From: a virus | Virus record (IMG/VR): IMGVR_UViG_3300035670_000079 | Coordinates: 64,001-101,068 of that record | Direction: 5' to 3' (one strand) | DNA length: 37,068 bases | Part shown: one piece after another, positions 1-8,673 of the stretch | How the letters are laid out: each line of letters starts with the position of its first letter | How positions within the stretch are numbered: the stretch's first letter is position 1 | Notes under the pieces: generated by a model | What the model was told of the DNA's origin: nothing | Seen by the model: the letters and a program-made list of their open reading frames with translations, nothing else | Databases searched by the model: none | Program-made: the position numbers and the translations under genes

Positions 1-1
1 G

Positions 2-862
2 CAGGAGAAGGAAGCTGAGGAGAAACGTAATAAGCTGAAGGCTCAGATGAAAGAGGCTATGAGTCCTCTTGTGTCTGCGTCTAATGCGGCGGCTGACGCT
101 GCGGCTAAGCAAGTAAAGTCTGTCCAAGACTTGATAAATCTGTACACAGTTCTCTACAAAATTAGGATGTTTCAGGAGGCACGTGCTCGTGAGGCAGCAG
201 ACAGGGCATTTCAGGCTCAACAGAAAGTTGCCGATCTGGAGGCTAAAATCCAGTCCGGTAAGTACAGCGGCAGCAAGTTGCAAGCCTTGCAAGGTAACTT
301 GCAAAAGGCCCAATTCCAACAAAAGATGGAATTGGCAGTTGCAGGTACAAAACTTGCAATCGCTGGAATTGATCCTACTGCCGCAAGTGTCGCACAGCAG
401 TTTACTGGAACCCCCGCTACCGCACCCTCTTCGATTATGCAGACAATTTCTGGTACGCTTAGTGCTACTTATATCGTTGTAGTTGAGATTAGAGATTTGC
501 TTAGATCACTAATACTCAGTATGAAGATAGGGCCAAATGCCCCACTTACCCCCGCACAGGCGGCTGGTGCTACTGTATCAGGTAGCTTGCCTACGATAGG
601 CTCTGCGTTAGGTGCAGCGGCTCAAGGTTTACTTGGTGGTGGTGGGTTTGGTAATCTTGGATTTGCGGGTATGGCTGCGGGTGTGCCTTTCTTGTCGGCA
701 GCGGCTACCTCTGCCGTTACTGGTAAGCCTGCTACAGTGCCCGCAGGTGCCGCCGGGACTCCCGGTGATGTTACACTAAATGTAAATTCACTGATAGACT
801 TAAACGTGGCTGTGGATAAATTTAAAGGCATGCTTAAGAATGCTGGGTTTAATACGCCGTAA
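2..862 (+). CDS. C-terminal part of a probable tape measure or tail protein (5' partial)
   Basis: The reading frame is open to the left edge: codons from base 2 to the first ATG at 47 are charged and continuous (QEKEAEEKRNKLKAQ), so the true start lies upstream. The visible part begins with an Ala/Lys/Glu/Gln-rich, probably coiled-coil region up to about residue 110 after the ATG at 47. A hydrophobic stretch follows around residues 135-165 (IVVVEIRDLLRSLILSM), then a Gly/Ala-rich segment near 185-230 containing GLLGGGGFG. Helical coiled coil with hydrophobic and glycine-rich patches is typical of the end of tape measure proteins, and the genes that follow look like tail-tip genes, as in siphoviruses. 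No catalytic motif is seen. A coiled-coil structural protein other than the tape measure is possible. Confidence 0.6.
   Translation, partial: QEKEAEEKRNKLKAQMKEAMSPLVSASNAAADAAAKQVKSVQDLINLYTVLYKIRMFQEARAREAADRAFQAQQKVADLEAKIQSGKYSGSKLQALQGNLQKAQFQQKMELAVAGTKLAIAGIDPTAASVAQQFTGTPATAPSSIMQTISGTLSATYIVVVEIRDLLRSLILSMKIGPNAPLTPAQAAGATVSGSLPTIGSALGAAAQGLLGGGGFGNLGFAGMAAGVPFLSAAATSAVTGKPATVPAGAAGTPGDVTLNVNSLIDLNVAVDKFKGMLKNAGFNTP
278..292. repeat. Interspersed palindrome, site 1
   Basis: TTGCAAG-C-CTTGCAA, perfect 7-bp arms with a 1-nt centre. It lies inside the probable tape measure gene and is read as Leu-Gln-Ala-Leu-Gln. A third half-site CTTGCAA follows at 298-304. Confidence 0.9.
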
Positions 863-903
863 GTTAGTTTAAGCCCTTGACAAATTGAGCTGGAGAGGTT
901 AAA

Positions 904-1308
904 ATGCCGTTCACACGGGCGACTTACGACGGTGAGGAGTTGCCAGTTAACTTTAGCTATAAGCCTTACGTGCCGGCTAAGCGGTTAGGGGTGCTTCCTA
1001 CCGCTACCGCTGTTGTCATACAGAGTGCAAGCCCTGCTCAAATTGTAGTAGGTGAGGATATAATTACTTGGCAAGTTAGGGCGGCATTCCCGACTGAGTT
1101 CAAACAGTTTTGGGACTGGTACAATACCGCGCTGCTTACAGGTAGTGAGGTAACCTTTACGGGTTACTGGGGCGAGGAACTTAAAGTTATCTTCGCAAAG
1201 TTTGAACCTCCATCCGTCAAGGGTAGGTTATTCGACCTATCAGGAGCATTTCAAGTAACTGAGATTGTTGGACAATATGATCCAACGTGTTCGCCTAGCT
1301 TAGCATAG
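904..1308 (+). CDS. Small probable tail protein
   Basis: 134 aa, preceded by a good Shine-Dalgarno (GGAGAGG, 892-898). It begins MPFTRATYDGEELPVNFSYKP and has a compact mixed beta composition with aromatic residues (FKQFWDWYNTALL; TFTGYWGEEL near residues 83-94). There is no signal peptide, membrane segment or enzymatic motif. Its place straight after the probable tape measure and before two large tail-like proteins suggests a minor tail protein, for example a distal-tail-type component. I do not recognise a named family, so the functional label rests on gene order. Confidence 0.55.
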   Translation: MPFTRATYDGEELPVNFSYKPYVPAKRLGVLPTATAVVIQSASPAQIVVGEDIITWQVRAAFPTEFKQFWDWYNTALLTGSEVTFTGYWGEELKVIFAKFEPPSVKGRLFDLSGAFQVTEIVGQYDPTCSPSLA

Positions 1309-1331
1309 TATCGCCGTGGCAGCTTACTGTG

Positions 1332-1346
1332 TTGCAAGTCTTGCAA
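1332..1346. repeat. Interspersed palindrome, site 2 (intergenic)
   Basis: TTGCAAG-T-CTTGCAA, perfect. It sits in the 50-bp gap before the gene starting at 1359, ending 12 bp upstream of its ATG, so in mRNA it could fold right beside the start. Confidence 0.9.
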
Positions 1347-1358
1347 GTCGGATGAACC

Positions 1359-2450
1359 ATGAGTAGGATTCTCCAAGATATTTCCGTAACTCCCTCCCTG
1401 CCGTCAGTCACATGGCGGCAGGATTTTTCGTTAGATGTTCCGATACTTCGGTATCCGATTAATTTGGCGAAATTCTGCCCGGAGGTGATACGATTATATG
1501 GATACTCATCTGGAGTAATACTTAGATGGACGGCAGTGCCCGGAGCATCCTTCTACGTTCTTCAGATGTGTCCGGATAACTCCTTTGCTGGGCCTAATTT
1601 AATTGGCATCAAGGTCATAGCTCAGAATGAGTATGAGTTGGCATATCTGGAGCATGCCCGGCTTAATCAAGAAGTTTTCTGGCGGGTTGCAGCTTGTGAC
1701 GGTGCTGGCGGGCTTTCTGGATTCTCACCGCCATTCAGTTTTAAGATTGAATGTCCTACGTCTGATGCCGATACTGACTATGATAATGAGAGTGGTGATT
1801 ATGCTCAGGTATCTGATCCTCAGCTATGCGATAAAACTGGAGTTGACCTTAAATTAGTTGGTCCCACTAATATGCGTATGAATGATACTCAGCGAGTATT
1901 TGCGTTAAGTATAAATTATGACTGTGACTCCCTAGACGCTCAGCCTATAACGGTAGACTCTGTGGTTTGGGAGATTGTACAGTCAACTAGTCAACCGGCT
2001 GAGATAACAGAGGCGAGTGACTACTACATTAAAGTAGACACTGATGCTGATGATGAGGAGATAATTGAGGTAAAAGCTACCGTACTGTTTGAAATTGAAG
2101 GTGGTGTAATATATGAATGTTCGGTACAGCAGCGTGTTATGATAGAAGGGCTTATGTCCGGAGGTGGTGGAGAACTCTACTTAGTTGAGTTCAATGATGT
2201 AGACTGTGCCGCAGGGACTGCTCAAGTGGTAGTTTTGCAGGAACCTTGCGGCGGAGGATTGCGAGCTAGTGCCGGAGAGCAGTTATCTGTAGTGGATAGG
2301 ACTGGCTGTAACCTAACCGGTGAGGCCGATACTCTAATAGGTCTGCGTGGTTGGGTTACCCCTATGGAGCCTATGTTAGGCCAGCCTGCGGGATACGACG
2401 GGTGTGAGTGGGTAATTGTCAATATGTGTTGTCCGGGATTTGGGTGCTGA
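1359..2450 (+). CDS. Probable tail or tail-fibre protein with a fibronectin III-like domain
   Basis: 363 aa. Residues of about 40-130 (VILRWTAVPGASFYVLQM; YELAYLEHARLNQEVFWRVAACDGAGGLSGFSPPFSF) have the alternating strands and the W-x-A/V-pattern of a fibronectin type III domain, common in phage tail and fibre proteins. An acidic segment (DADTDYDNESGDY) leads to a second beta-rich region. The C-terminus is Cys/Gly-rich and ends in NMCCPGFGC. No enzymatic motif is seen. It is followed after a single base by another Cys-rich tail-like gene, and the two probably act together at the tail tip. The Fn3 call is pattern-based; the virion role is inferred from neighbours. Confidence 0.6.
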   Translation: MSRILQDISVTPSLPSVTWRQDFSLDVPILRYPINLAKFCPEVIRLYGYSSGVILRWTAVPGASFYVLQMCPDNSFAGPNLIGIKVIAQNEYELAYLEHARLNQEVFWRVAACDGAGGLSGFSPPFSFKIECPTSDADTDYDNESGDYAQVSDPQLCDKTGVDLKLVGPTNMRMNDTQRVFALSINYDCDSLDAQPITVDSVVWEIVQSTSQPAEITEASDYYIKVDTDADDEEIIEVKATVLFEIEGGVIYECSVQQRVMIEGLMSGGGGELYLVEFNDVDCAAGTAQVVVLQEPCGGGLRASAGEQLSVVDRTGCNLTGEADTLIGLRGWVTPMEPMLGQPAGYDGCEWVIVNMCCPGFGC

Positions 2451-2451
2451 G

Positions 2452-3987
2452 ATGCCAATACGCGGAACATGTGTTTGCAGTTCGTCTAATCTGGCGGACA
2501 CATCCTGCGGAGGTTGCGTCAGGTGCGAGCCTAAGTATATTTGCTGTTACTTCAGATTCTCTCCGGGTGTTTACAGTACAAACAGTTGTCCCGGTGAGGG
2601 CAGCTATATTATGGCGTATGGTCCCGGAGGTGTCTGCGGAGCATGGGCACCATTACCAGAGTCACTGGCACTTATTGCGTCAGTGGACACTGTGATACTA
2701 GGGGATGTCTGCTACTATCGGATAATCTTGACAGTAGATTCCGACGGTTCTAGTGAGACTTTTCTTGTAGAGAAATCCGTAGGCTTCCTGAATTCTGTGG
2801 AGTCTACATTAGCTGATGATTTTGATCCCACTACTGCCACGACTGTATTTACAGTTGAGGATCAAGAAGGTGGTACGTGGACTGCATCCTTCTCCGGTGT
2901 GGCAGGTGTTGCTAATCCGTGGGTAGGTCGAGAATGCGGGCAGCCGTGTAAGTGCAGTCACTGCTGGCCAATGCTTAAATATGATATGGAGATAATTACA
3001 AATGGCTTCTGTGCCAATCGTTTATGCGGTCAATTGGGTTGGGATAGTGACTTAGGTAAGTATGATTCAGGTAACATTGACTTAGACTCATACGGGGTTA
3101 TAAAAGTAATCGGTGAGCCATTCCCGCTGGAACAGAACATTTGTGGTATCCAACTAAGGGTAGAGAAAGTCTCTGGTGGGAGCAATCTGTCTTTTGGTAC
3201 ATCCGAACTGTTTTTTGATGATGGGCCTAATAATCTTTGCGCAGATGGTAGTCTGCCTATGCAGCATTTTATTTGTCAGGAGAAACCACAGCCGGTGACT
3301 AACCCTACTAGGGTATTTGAGAATAGTTATGGTACTAGGGGAAACGGTTGTCCGGGTCAAGTTAGAACCTACCGGCATTTACTATCTACCACTATCTCGG
3401 TAGTGTTAGTAAGTACCGGTCAAACTATAAGCATGATTAATATAGGCCTAGGTGATTGCTCCATGTGTCCCAGCTCCGATGAAATATGTCCCGGAGGCTG
3501 CAAGGGACTTAAGATAGAGGACGTGCCTTGTGGTGCCAAAGTCCTTACTGGCGAGATTATAGCCCCCGACTGCTCTTTCCATCAATTCTCTTTCCCTATC
3601 TACTCGCAGCTTAGGCCGGAGCGAGACAGCACGCTGGATTCTTATGCTTCCAGAGGCTGCCAAGTTCACGCTACTAAGGCCGGAGGTGAGATAATCGGTA
3701 GTGGTGTAACTCAATTATTCATGTACGGCATACTTTACTATGCCCTGCGAACATCGTGTCCTGGAGATACTACTCCAGAAGACCCTTATGGTTATACGAT
3801 GTATCTTAGATTGAATGGATCATGTTTGATAGCACCTCTGGAAGTTTATATAACTTTTGACATAGCCTCGTGTGAGCCGGTGATACTTGAGGGAGACTTC
3901 CCGGTAGTAGGCGTCTCGGATAATCCATCTGATCTTTGCCGTATTTGCTCAAGCTACTCTACTGCAAGATTAAGGATAACAGAGTAA
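2452..3987 (+). CDS. Large cysteine-rich probable tail-tip or fibre protein
   Basis: I chose the ATG at 2452 (MPIRGTCVCSSSN), one base after the upstream stop. An in-frame ATG at 2416 lies inside the previous gene and adds an unlikely N-terminus. The 511-aa product contains 32 cysteines, many in CxC, CxxC or CPGGC clusters (CVC, CGGC and CC near the start; CGQPCKCSHC near 165-175; CSMC and CPGGC near 340-355). Long beta-rich, glycine-containing stretches lie between them. Such cysteine density is unusual for a phage protein and suggests metal-binding knuckles or disulfides in an extracellular tail structure. There is no signal peptide or catalytic motif. Its stop abuts the next ATG (TAAATG), so it is translationally linked to the enzyme cassette. 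Function is inferred from position. Confidence 0.55.
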   Translation: MPIRGTCVCSSSNLADTSCGGCVRCEPKYICCYFRFSPGVYSTNSCPGEGSYIMAYGPGGVCGAWAPLPESLALIASVDTVILGDVCYYRIILTVDSDGSSETFLVEKSVGFLNSVESTLADDFDPTTATTVFTVEDQEGGTWTASFSGVAGVANPWVGRECGQPCKCSHCWPMLKYDMEIITNGFCANRLCGQLGWDSDLGKYDSGNIDLDSYGVIKVIGEPFPLEQNICGIQLRVEKVSGGSNLSFGTSELFFDDGPNNLCADGSLPMQHFICQEKPQPVTNPTRVFENSYGTRGNGCPGQVRTYRHLLSTTISVVLVSTGQTISMINIGLGDCSMCPSSDEICPGGCKGLKIEDVPCGAKVLTGEIIAPDCSFHQFSFPIYSQLRPERDSTLDSYASRGCQVHATKAGGEIIGSGVTQLFMYGILYYALRTSCPGDTTPEDPYGYTMYLRLNGSCLIAPLEVYITFDIASCEPVILEGDFPVVGVSDNPSDLCRICSSYSTARLRITE

Positions 3988-5112
3988 ATGGATGAGAAAG
4001 AATTTTCATGTGAGTGTCCTGTAGCTGGGTATTGTAAAACTTTTCAGCGTCATATGACAGGTAGGGAGTTTGAAGTATGCAGCGGACCACCTACTACTCA
4101 AAAGGCCAGCTTTGTTAAGTTTTGGTTGAAGCAAGCTAAGTTAGATGAAGCCAATACCCCTGAAATTATCCGGGGTATTGGTGATGTTGCCGCTAAGGTT
4201 ATCAAGTCTGTTACTAAGAAAGCCCCATGTGTGCCATGTTTGAAGAGGGCTGCAAGTTTGAACAGGATTGTACCTATTAATTCTTACCCTGAGTTAGACA
4301 CTACTCCAATAAGCTTGGAGACCTCTGTTAGGCACTTGGTATATTTTCTTTTCCCCGTAGCGGGTGATCATGAATGGATTTGGCGAAGACAGTTGGAAAA
4401 ACTTGCAAGTCTTGCAAGCATCTTTAATGGTAGAATTTTTATACGTACCGTGCACGGTCACTTGAAGAATCGCACGCCAACGATTGACCAAGATACCTGT
4501 AGAACGGTGGTGCAATCGTACCTGCCTAACGCTGAGGTTACGAATTACGTAAATGACACCAAGCTTAGGGAGGTCGTAGGATTCGTAGAGACCTTAAATA
4601 CGTTGCAGTCTGTGAATTCTACTGATTTTATTTGCGTAGCTCACGCTAAGGGTCTTCAGTACTCTGACGCAACTAGTGTGGTACATACATGGACAGACAT
4701 TATGTACGAGACAGTCATAGAAGACTGGCAGCGTGCCATATCGTGCTTAGATCGTTATGGCGTTAGCGGTTCATTTAAGCGGTACGGTCAGTTTACTACT
4801 TATAAGAATCATCGTTGGCACTACTCTGGGACATTTTACTGGTTAAGGGCTGCAAGCCTATTTCGTAGAAACTGGGCATACACTGATCAGCGCTTTTGGG
4901 GTATGGAATCTTACCCTGGCTCGCACTTTAGGCCTCGTGAGGGTGCTTGCTTATTTATGGACAATGTTAATGATCTATATAAGAAAGATGAGATGGATAA
5001 AGCTTGCAAGCTCTTGCAAGAGTGGCGTGAGAATAAGCCACTGATACCCGATCCAGTAGAATATGAGGAACAAATGAAAAGCTGGGGAGTCAAACCAATA
5101 TGGTCGAGATGA
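3988..5112 (+). CDS. Glycosyltransferase-like protein with N-terminal Cys-rich module, paralogue A
   Basis: 374 aa, starting directly after the previous stop. The N-terminus has a putative zinc module (C8, C10, C16, C31; CECPVAGYC) and another CxxC at 81-84. The main domain, about 110-340, carries HAKG at 219-222 and HRWHYSGTFYWLR at 275-287. The next gene shares this whole domain at high identity (SVRHL-YF, WRRQLE-L, LREV-GF, GSFKRYG), and the N-terminal half of the gene at 6743 shares it more distantly. An H-x-KG motif followed by an SG-(T/N)-F-(Y/W)-W motif occurs in uncharacterised glycosyltransferase-like proteins. I know no proven activity, so the assignment is tentative. The context suggests modification of a virion component. 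Confidence 0.5.
   Translation: MDEKEFSCECPVAGYCKTFQRHMTGREFEVCSGPPTTQKASFVKFWLKQAKLDEANTPEIIRGIGDVAAKVIKSVTKKAPCVPCLKRAASLNRIVPINSYPELDTTPISLETSVRHLVYFLFPVAGDHEWIWRRQLEKLASLASIFNGRIFIRTVHGHLKNRTPTIDQDTCRTVVQSYLPNAEVTNYVNDTKLREVVGFVETLNTLQSVNSTDFICVAHAKGLQYSDATSVVHTWTDIMYETVIEDWQRAISCLDRYGVSGSFKRYGQFTTYKNHRWHYSGTFYWLRAASLFRRNWAYTDQRFWGMESYPGSHFRPREGACLFMDNVNDLYKKDEMDKACKLLQEWRENKPLIPDPVEYEEQMKSWGVKPIWSR
4403..4417. repeat. Interspersed palindrome, site 3
   Basis: TTGCAAG-T-CTTGCAA, perfect, inside the glycosyltransferase-like gene, where it is read as part of Leu-Ala-Ser-Leu-Ala-Ser. Confidence 0.9.
5004..5019. repeat. Interspersed palindrome, site 4
   Basis: TTGCAAG-CT-CTTGCAA, perfect arms with a 2-nt centre, near the 3' end of the same gene and read as Ala-Cys-Lys-Leu-Leu-Gln. 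Confidence 0.9.
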
Positions 5113-6137
5113 CGCAGGATACATTGGCAGGTGCTGATGAGGTTGACTATACAGTGTGCAGTTGCCCCTTGCAGGGGTATTGTCCTAAGTTTCGTAGGGA
5201 AATGAGTTTTAATGAGTGGAGAAAGTGCAATAGCCCTGGTCCTGCGCGATCGGCTATGCTTCGTAAGTTTTTTAAAGCTGACAGTCTCTCAGTCCGTGCT
5301 TTTGAGGACAGGCATTATCCCCCGCTCTGTACTATGCCTGTAGAGTTCTCCACCAGTGTTCGGCATTTGAATTACTTTATTTACCCGCTTGCTAAGCATT
5401 CTGACAAAGTTTGGCGTAGGCAGCTTGAATTGTTAGGTGAGGGCAAGTCGGCTATCAATGGTAAGTCCATTGTCCGCATAGTTACCGGAGGTGGCTGTAG
5501 TAGTATCAGTGAAGTAACTAAGGCAGTCGTAGACTTGGGTCTACCTAATTTGCAAATAGTCTATATACGCAATAACCGAGACTTACGGGAAGTTAACGGT
5601 TTCATCCCGTCAATAGCGCCGTTGGAAACGCTTAATCCTAATGAGTATATATTCTTTGCTCACGCTAAGGGTGTGACTCACGATGATAAGTCTACGGCGC
5701 ATCGCTGGTCAGAGATAATGTATCAGACGCTGTATTTTAATTGGCCGGCTGTGTTACCTTTCTTGAACACCTACGGATGTCTTGGGTCATTCAAGCGATA
5801 TGGCGAGTTTAATGTCCCTAACTCCCATAGGTGGCACTACTCTGGAACATTCTATTGGGTACGCTCTGCCAGCCTATTTGCAAGAGATTGGCAAATGTGT
5901 TGCCCAACTACTCATGGAACTGAGTCATATTTGGGGATGCACTTTAGGCCTAGCGAGGCTGGCTGTGTATTTATGGACCTATGCGAGAATGTCTATGACA
6001 CTACCTATTTTAGGGATGTCGTAGAGAAGGAATTTGCAGTATGGGCATCCAAATCATTGAAGCTTCCTGCTACTGTGGCTGAGTACGAAAGGTTCTTAGA
6101 GAAGTCCCATAAATTTAACCTGCCAAGAGGGATTTGA
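5100..6137 (+). CDS. Glycosyltransferase-like protein with N-terminal Cys-rich module, paralogue B
   Basis: 345 aa. The ATG at 5100 has a GGGGAG ribosome site about 10 nt upstream and overlaps the previous gene by 13 nt. The ATG at 5109 (ATGA overlap) is the alternative start. It is a tandem duplicate of the preceding gene. The N-terminal module has C20, C22, C28 and C43 (CSCPLQGYC, then a conserved F-x-R-x-M). HAKG is at 188-191, HRWHYSGTFYWVR at 243-255, and a conserved GTESYLGMHFRPSE follows. The Cys-rich N-terminus aligns with that of paralogue A (C-x-CP-x2-GYC), so the module duplicated together with the enzyme domain. The likely role is sugar transfer to a virion or surface target; no activity can be proven from sequence. 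Confidence 0.5.
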   Translation: MVEMTQDTLAGADEVDYTVCSCPLQGYCPKFRREMSFNEWRKCNSPGPARSAMLRKFFKADSLSVRAFEDRHYPPLCTMPVEFSTSVRHLNYFIYPLAKHSDKVWRRQLELLGEGKSAINGKSIVRIVTGGGCSSISEVTKAVVDLGLPNLQIVYIRNNRDLREVNGFIPSIAPLETLNPNEYIFFAHAKGVTHDDKSTAHRWSEIMYQTLYFNWPAVLPFLNTYGCLGSFKRYGEFNVPNSHRWHYSGTFYWVRSASLFARDWQMCCPTTHGTESYLGMHFRPSEAGCVFMDLCENVYDTTYFRDVVEKEFAVWASKSLKLPATVAEYERFLEKSHKFNLPRGI

Positions 6138-6146
6138 CCACTCATT

Positions 6147-6746
6147 ATGTTTTCAGAGAAACCTTTCCGCCACTGGATACTTGATAACTTTATACCGCCC
6201 TCAATGGTTAGTGCCGCCTTGTTGGAGTGGCCTGCCCCAGTTTGGCCCTACTGGCATAGATATAATGACAAGACTTCTAAGAAATATGCGTCGAAGGATA
6301 TACTTAGATTAGGTCCGGCATGCTTGAGTATTTTTAACGATATTTGTAAACTGGATATCTGTAGTTTAACCGGTGATCCTGAAATTTTTCCAGACTTCAG
6401 CGGTTATGGTGCGGGGATGCATTGGATACCCGAAGGTGGTTTTTTAGGCATGCACCTAGACACTGCTAAGCATCCTATCACTGAGTGGCGCAGGGAGTAC
6501 TCAGCATGCCTTTACCTTACTCCGGAAAGCTCCGGAGACTTAGTATTGGCGGATAATCCGGAATTTGCTGACAGTCATAGGGTTAGCCCTAAAGCGGGCA
6601 CATTGGTAGTATTTGAGTGTACCGATTCCTCGTATCACGGTGTTCCGGAGGTGGTAGAATACCCCGGAGGTCGTAAGTCAGTAGCAGCATTCTTCTGGTC
6701 TACTCGTGAAGTTACCGCTACGCGAACAAAGGCTGACTTTAAATGA
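6147..6746 (+). CDS. 2OG-Fe(II) dioxygenase (prolyl 4-hydroxylase-like)
   Basis: 199 aa. The enzyme class uses Fe(II), O2 and 2-oxoglutarate to hydroxylate a substrate. The iron ligands are visible: H103 and D105 in GMHLDTAKHP, and the distal H164 in SSYHGVPEV. R176 in GGRKSVAAFFW would bind 2-oxoglutarate. The strand pattern between them (YSACLYLTPE, GDLVL, GTLVVFE) fits the double-stranded beta-helix core, and the length suits a stand-alone catalytic domain. It lies between glycosyltransferase-like genes and overlaps the next start by 4 nt (ATGA). Hydroxylation before glycosylation of a tail protein is an attractive but unproven pairing. The substrate is unknown. Confidence 0.8.
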   Translation: MFSEKPFRHWILDNFIPPSMVSAALLEWPAPVWPYWHRYNDKTSKKYASKDILRLGPACLSIFNDICKLDICSLTGDPEIFPDFSGYGAGMHWIPEGGFLGMHLDTAKHPITEWRREYSACLYLTPESSGDLVLADNPEFADSHRVSPKAGTLVVFECTDSSYHGVPEVVEYPGGRKSVAAFFWSTREVTATRTKADFK

Positions 6747-7972
6747 AGTATCACTTATTGTACCATTGCTACCCTGAAAATAATTGGATGGACTGCGTTG
6801 AGGATATGTTCAGATTCTTGCGATTGTTTAATGGTCGCAGGGTTGTAACTATTGTAGATTCTGGTGACTGGAATAAAGCTGCCGAGATATTTAGCGTTAA
6901 GGGATTTGAGGTAAAGCTTGTACCAAAATTACCTAGTCAGGAATATAGAGGTTTCGTACTAGGCTTAGATAAACTGCGGTCGGAGGAAGGTTGGATATTT
7001 AGGTCACACACTAAGGGTGTATCTGCTCAAGGTAGACGACCTGCATGGGCGTCTACCCGTTGGCGTAGAACAGCGCTACATCACTGCCTAAGTGAAAGTA
7101 CTGTTGCAAGTCTTGCAACAACCTCAAGCAAGTTTATAGGAACTCACTGGTTACCGGTTAGAATTGCCGGCTCCCCGGACAGACCTTGGAAACACTGGCA
7201 TTTTGCCGGAAGCTCCTACTGGATGCGTCCTCAAGATATCCCAGCAGATATTTGCAGTTATCCTGAAGATTTGTATTTGTGTGAGTACTATCCTGGGATA
7301 GTTTGCGATGCGTCTGAAGTTACTAATTTAGCAATGTCTGAGCCTACTCTGGATACAAATAAGCCGGATACTTTCGGTGAAATAGAATTTTGGACGCCCT
7401 CTGCTAATTACCTTGAACTCCTCGCTAAGAGGTATGGAACAGATAAGGGAAAAGACTTCGATTATTGTCACGGTTATACCGACGTTTATTCGGAGTTATT
7501 TGAGCCTATTCGTGATGATGTGACAGCATTATTGGAGTTTGGCATAGGCCAAGGTGGTAGTATGCTAATGTGGCGTGAGTACTTCTTAAATGCTCATATA
7601 ACTGGAGTTGATTGTGAACGAGACCATAAGATTCCAGAACACTTGAAGAACTATAGTAGGTTACGTATCCTGAATACGGATTATATGCTAGAGGATATCA
7701 AACTCACACATAGGCCGGATATCATCATTGACGATGGTAGCCATTATACAGCGGATCAGCAATACTTGTTTCAAAAATATTGGCAATATGTGAAGTCTGG
7801 CGGGTATTATATCATAGAAGATTTACATGTTAACTACCATCCTATTTTCAATAACTCCTATGAGGCTACTATTGACCTATGCCGTAATTGGGAACGCCGG
7901 CCACCTACTGGTTTTCAGTGGTGCAAGTTGTTTAACGACAAGTTAGCAGTACTCAAGAGGAGGACATTTTAG
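6743..7972 (+). CDS. Fusion of glycosyltransferase-like domain and class I SAM methyltransferase
   Basis: 409 aa with two domains. The N-terminal half, about 1-195, is a shorter relative of the paralogues at 3988 and 5100: HTKG at 89-92, HWHFAGSSYWMR at 151-162. The C-terminal half, about 217-409, resembles sugar O-methyltransferases of the demethylmacrocin (TylE-like) type. It has YGTDKG near 231-236, a glycine-rich SAM loop LEFGIGQGGS at 264-273, the acidic end of strand 2 (GVD, 288-290) and IIIDDGSH at 327-334. One chain that could transfer and methylate a sugar, or act on two substrates, fits the modification cassette. It ends directly before the next ATG. The methyltransferase half is the surer call. 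Confidence 0.7.
   Translation: MKYHLLYHCYPENNWMDCVEDMFRFLRLFNGRRVVTIVDSGDWNKAAEIFSVKGFEVKLVPKLPSQEYRGFVLGLDKLRSEEGWIFRSHTKGVSAQGRRPAWASTRWRRTALHHCLSESTVASLATTSSKFIGTHWLPVRIAGSPDRPWKHWHFAGSSYWMRPQDIPADICSYPEDLYLCEYYPGIVCDASEVTNLAMSEPTLDTNKPDTFGEIEFWTPSANYLELLAKRYGTDKGKDFDYCHGYTDVYSELFEPIRDDVTALLEFGIGQGGSMLMWREYFLNAHITGVDCERDHKIPEHLKNYSRLRILNTDYMLEDIKLTHRPDIIIDDGSHYTADQQYLFQKYWQYVKSGGYYIIEDLHVNYHPIFNNSYEATIDLCRNWERRPPTGFQWCKLFNDKLAVLKRRTF
7104..7118. repeat. Interspersed palindrome, site 5
   Basis: TTGCAAG-T-CTTGCAA, perfect, inside the glycosyltransferase-like half of the fusion gene, read as Val-Ala-Ser-Leu-Ala. Confidence 0.9.
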
Positions 7973-8671
7973 ATGAACTGTGAGCACTGCGGTGCTGATA
8001 TTTCCGGAGGTGACCGGGACGATGTATTTGTAAAGTGCAATATCTGCGATCACTGGACTCCGGATGGTCGTACATTTGAATCCGTAAAATCCCTATATTC
8101 CGGTGAAGACTACGTAATGAATAGTCAGAAGGCTGTAAATGGGTTTGATAAGCTCTGTGAGCAGTGGACTACTAACATAGGGATATTGAAGCAGTTTAGG
8201 GTACGTGGATTAGCGCTGGAGGTTGGTTGTCGGGAAGGTGCCGGAGTAGCGGCACTAACTGCTGCGGGTTACGAGACGTTTGGATTTGACATATCCGAAA
8301 AGTCTAAGGAATGCAGCGTAGCTAACGGCATACCTGCTCATAGGATATTTGTAGCGGATGATTTCTGTGATCTCACGCTGCCCATTAAGTTTGATATCAT
8401 AACTGTTAGAGAGGTTATAGAGCACGTCCCGAATCCTGTGAAGTTTTTGGGAAGTTGCGCATCTAAGTTAGCGGTAAATGGCCTTCTGCAAGTTCAAACT
8501 CCACGTTATGACCGCGTTGAGAGATTTTGGTCTGAGAAAACTCATTTGAGGATATACTCTAAAAAATCTCTTATGGACGATATTAGCGGGATGCCGCCGT
8601 ATAATCTATCACTAGTACATGAATTGTTATGGCAAGGCGGTATGTGTCTGACATTTAAAAAGATCGCTTAA
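7973..8671 (+). CDS. Class I SAM-dependent methyltransferase with N-terminal zinc knuckles
   Basis: 232 aa, starting directly after the previous stop. Residues 3-25 form a zinc-ribbon-like pair (C3-x2-C6, C22-x2-C25). The methyltransferase core follows: motif I LEVGCREGAG at 82-91, GFDIS at 104-108 and motif IV/post-I EVIEHVPNP at 147-155, then a typical SEKTHLRIYS segment. This matches methyltransferases of the type 11/23 group that act on small molecules or sugars, often encoded beside glycosyltransferases. The zinc knuckle may dock it to a target. The substrate is unknown. It belongs to the same tightly spaced operon as the oxygenase and glycosyltransferase-like genes. Confidence 0.8.
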   Translation: MNCEHCGADISGGDRDDVFVKCNICDHWTPDGRTFESVKSLYSGEDYVMNSQKAVNGFDKLCEQWTTNIGILKQFRVRGLALEVGCREGAGVAALTAAGYETFGFDISEKSKECSVANGIPAHRIFVADDFCDLTLPIKFDIITVREVIEHVPNPVKFLGSCASKLAVNGLLQVQTPRYDRVERFWSEKTHLRIYSKKSLMDDISGMPPYNLSLVHELLWQGGMCLTFKKIA

Positions 8672-8673
8672 TC

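Noticed and set aside
877-906. TTGACA with TAAAAT 17 bp downstream, before the gene at 904
   Set aside because: The -10 box would overlap that gene's ATG, so it could not drive it; probably chance in an AT-rich gap.
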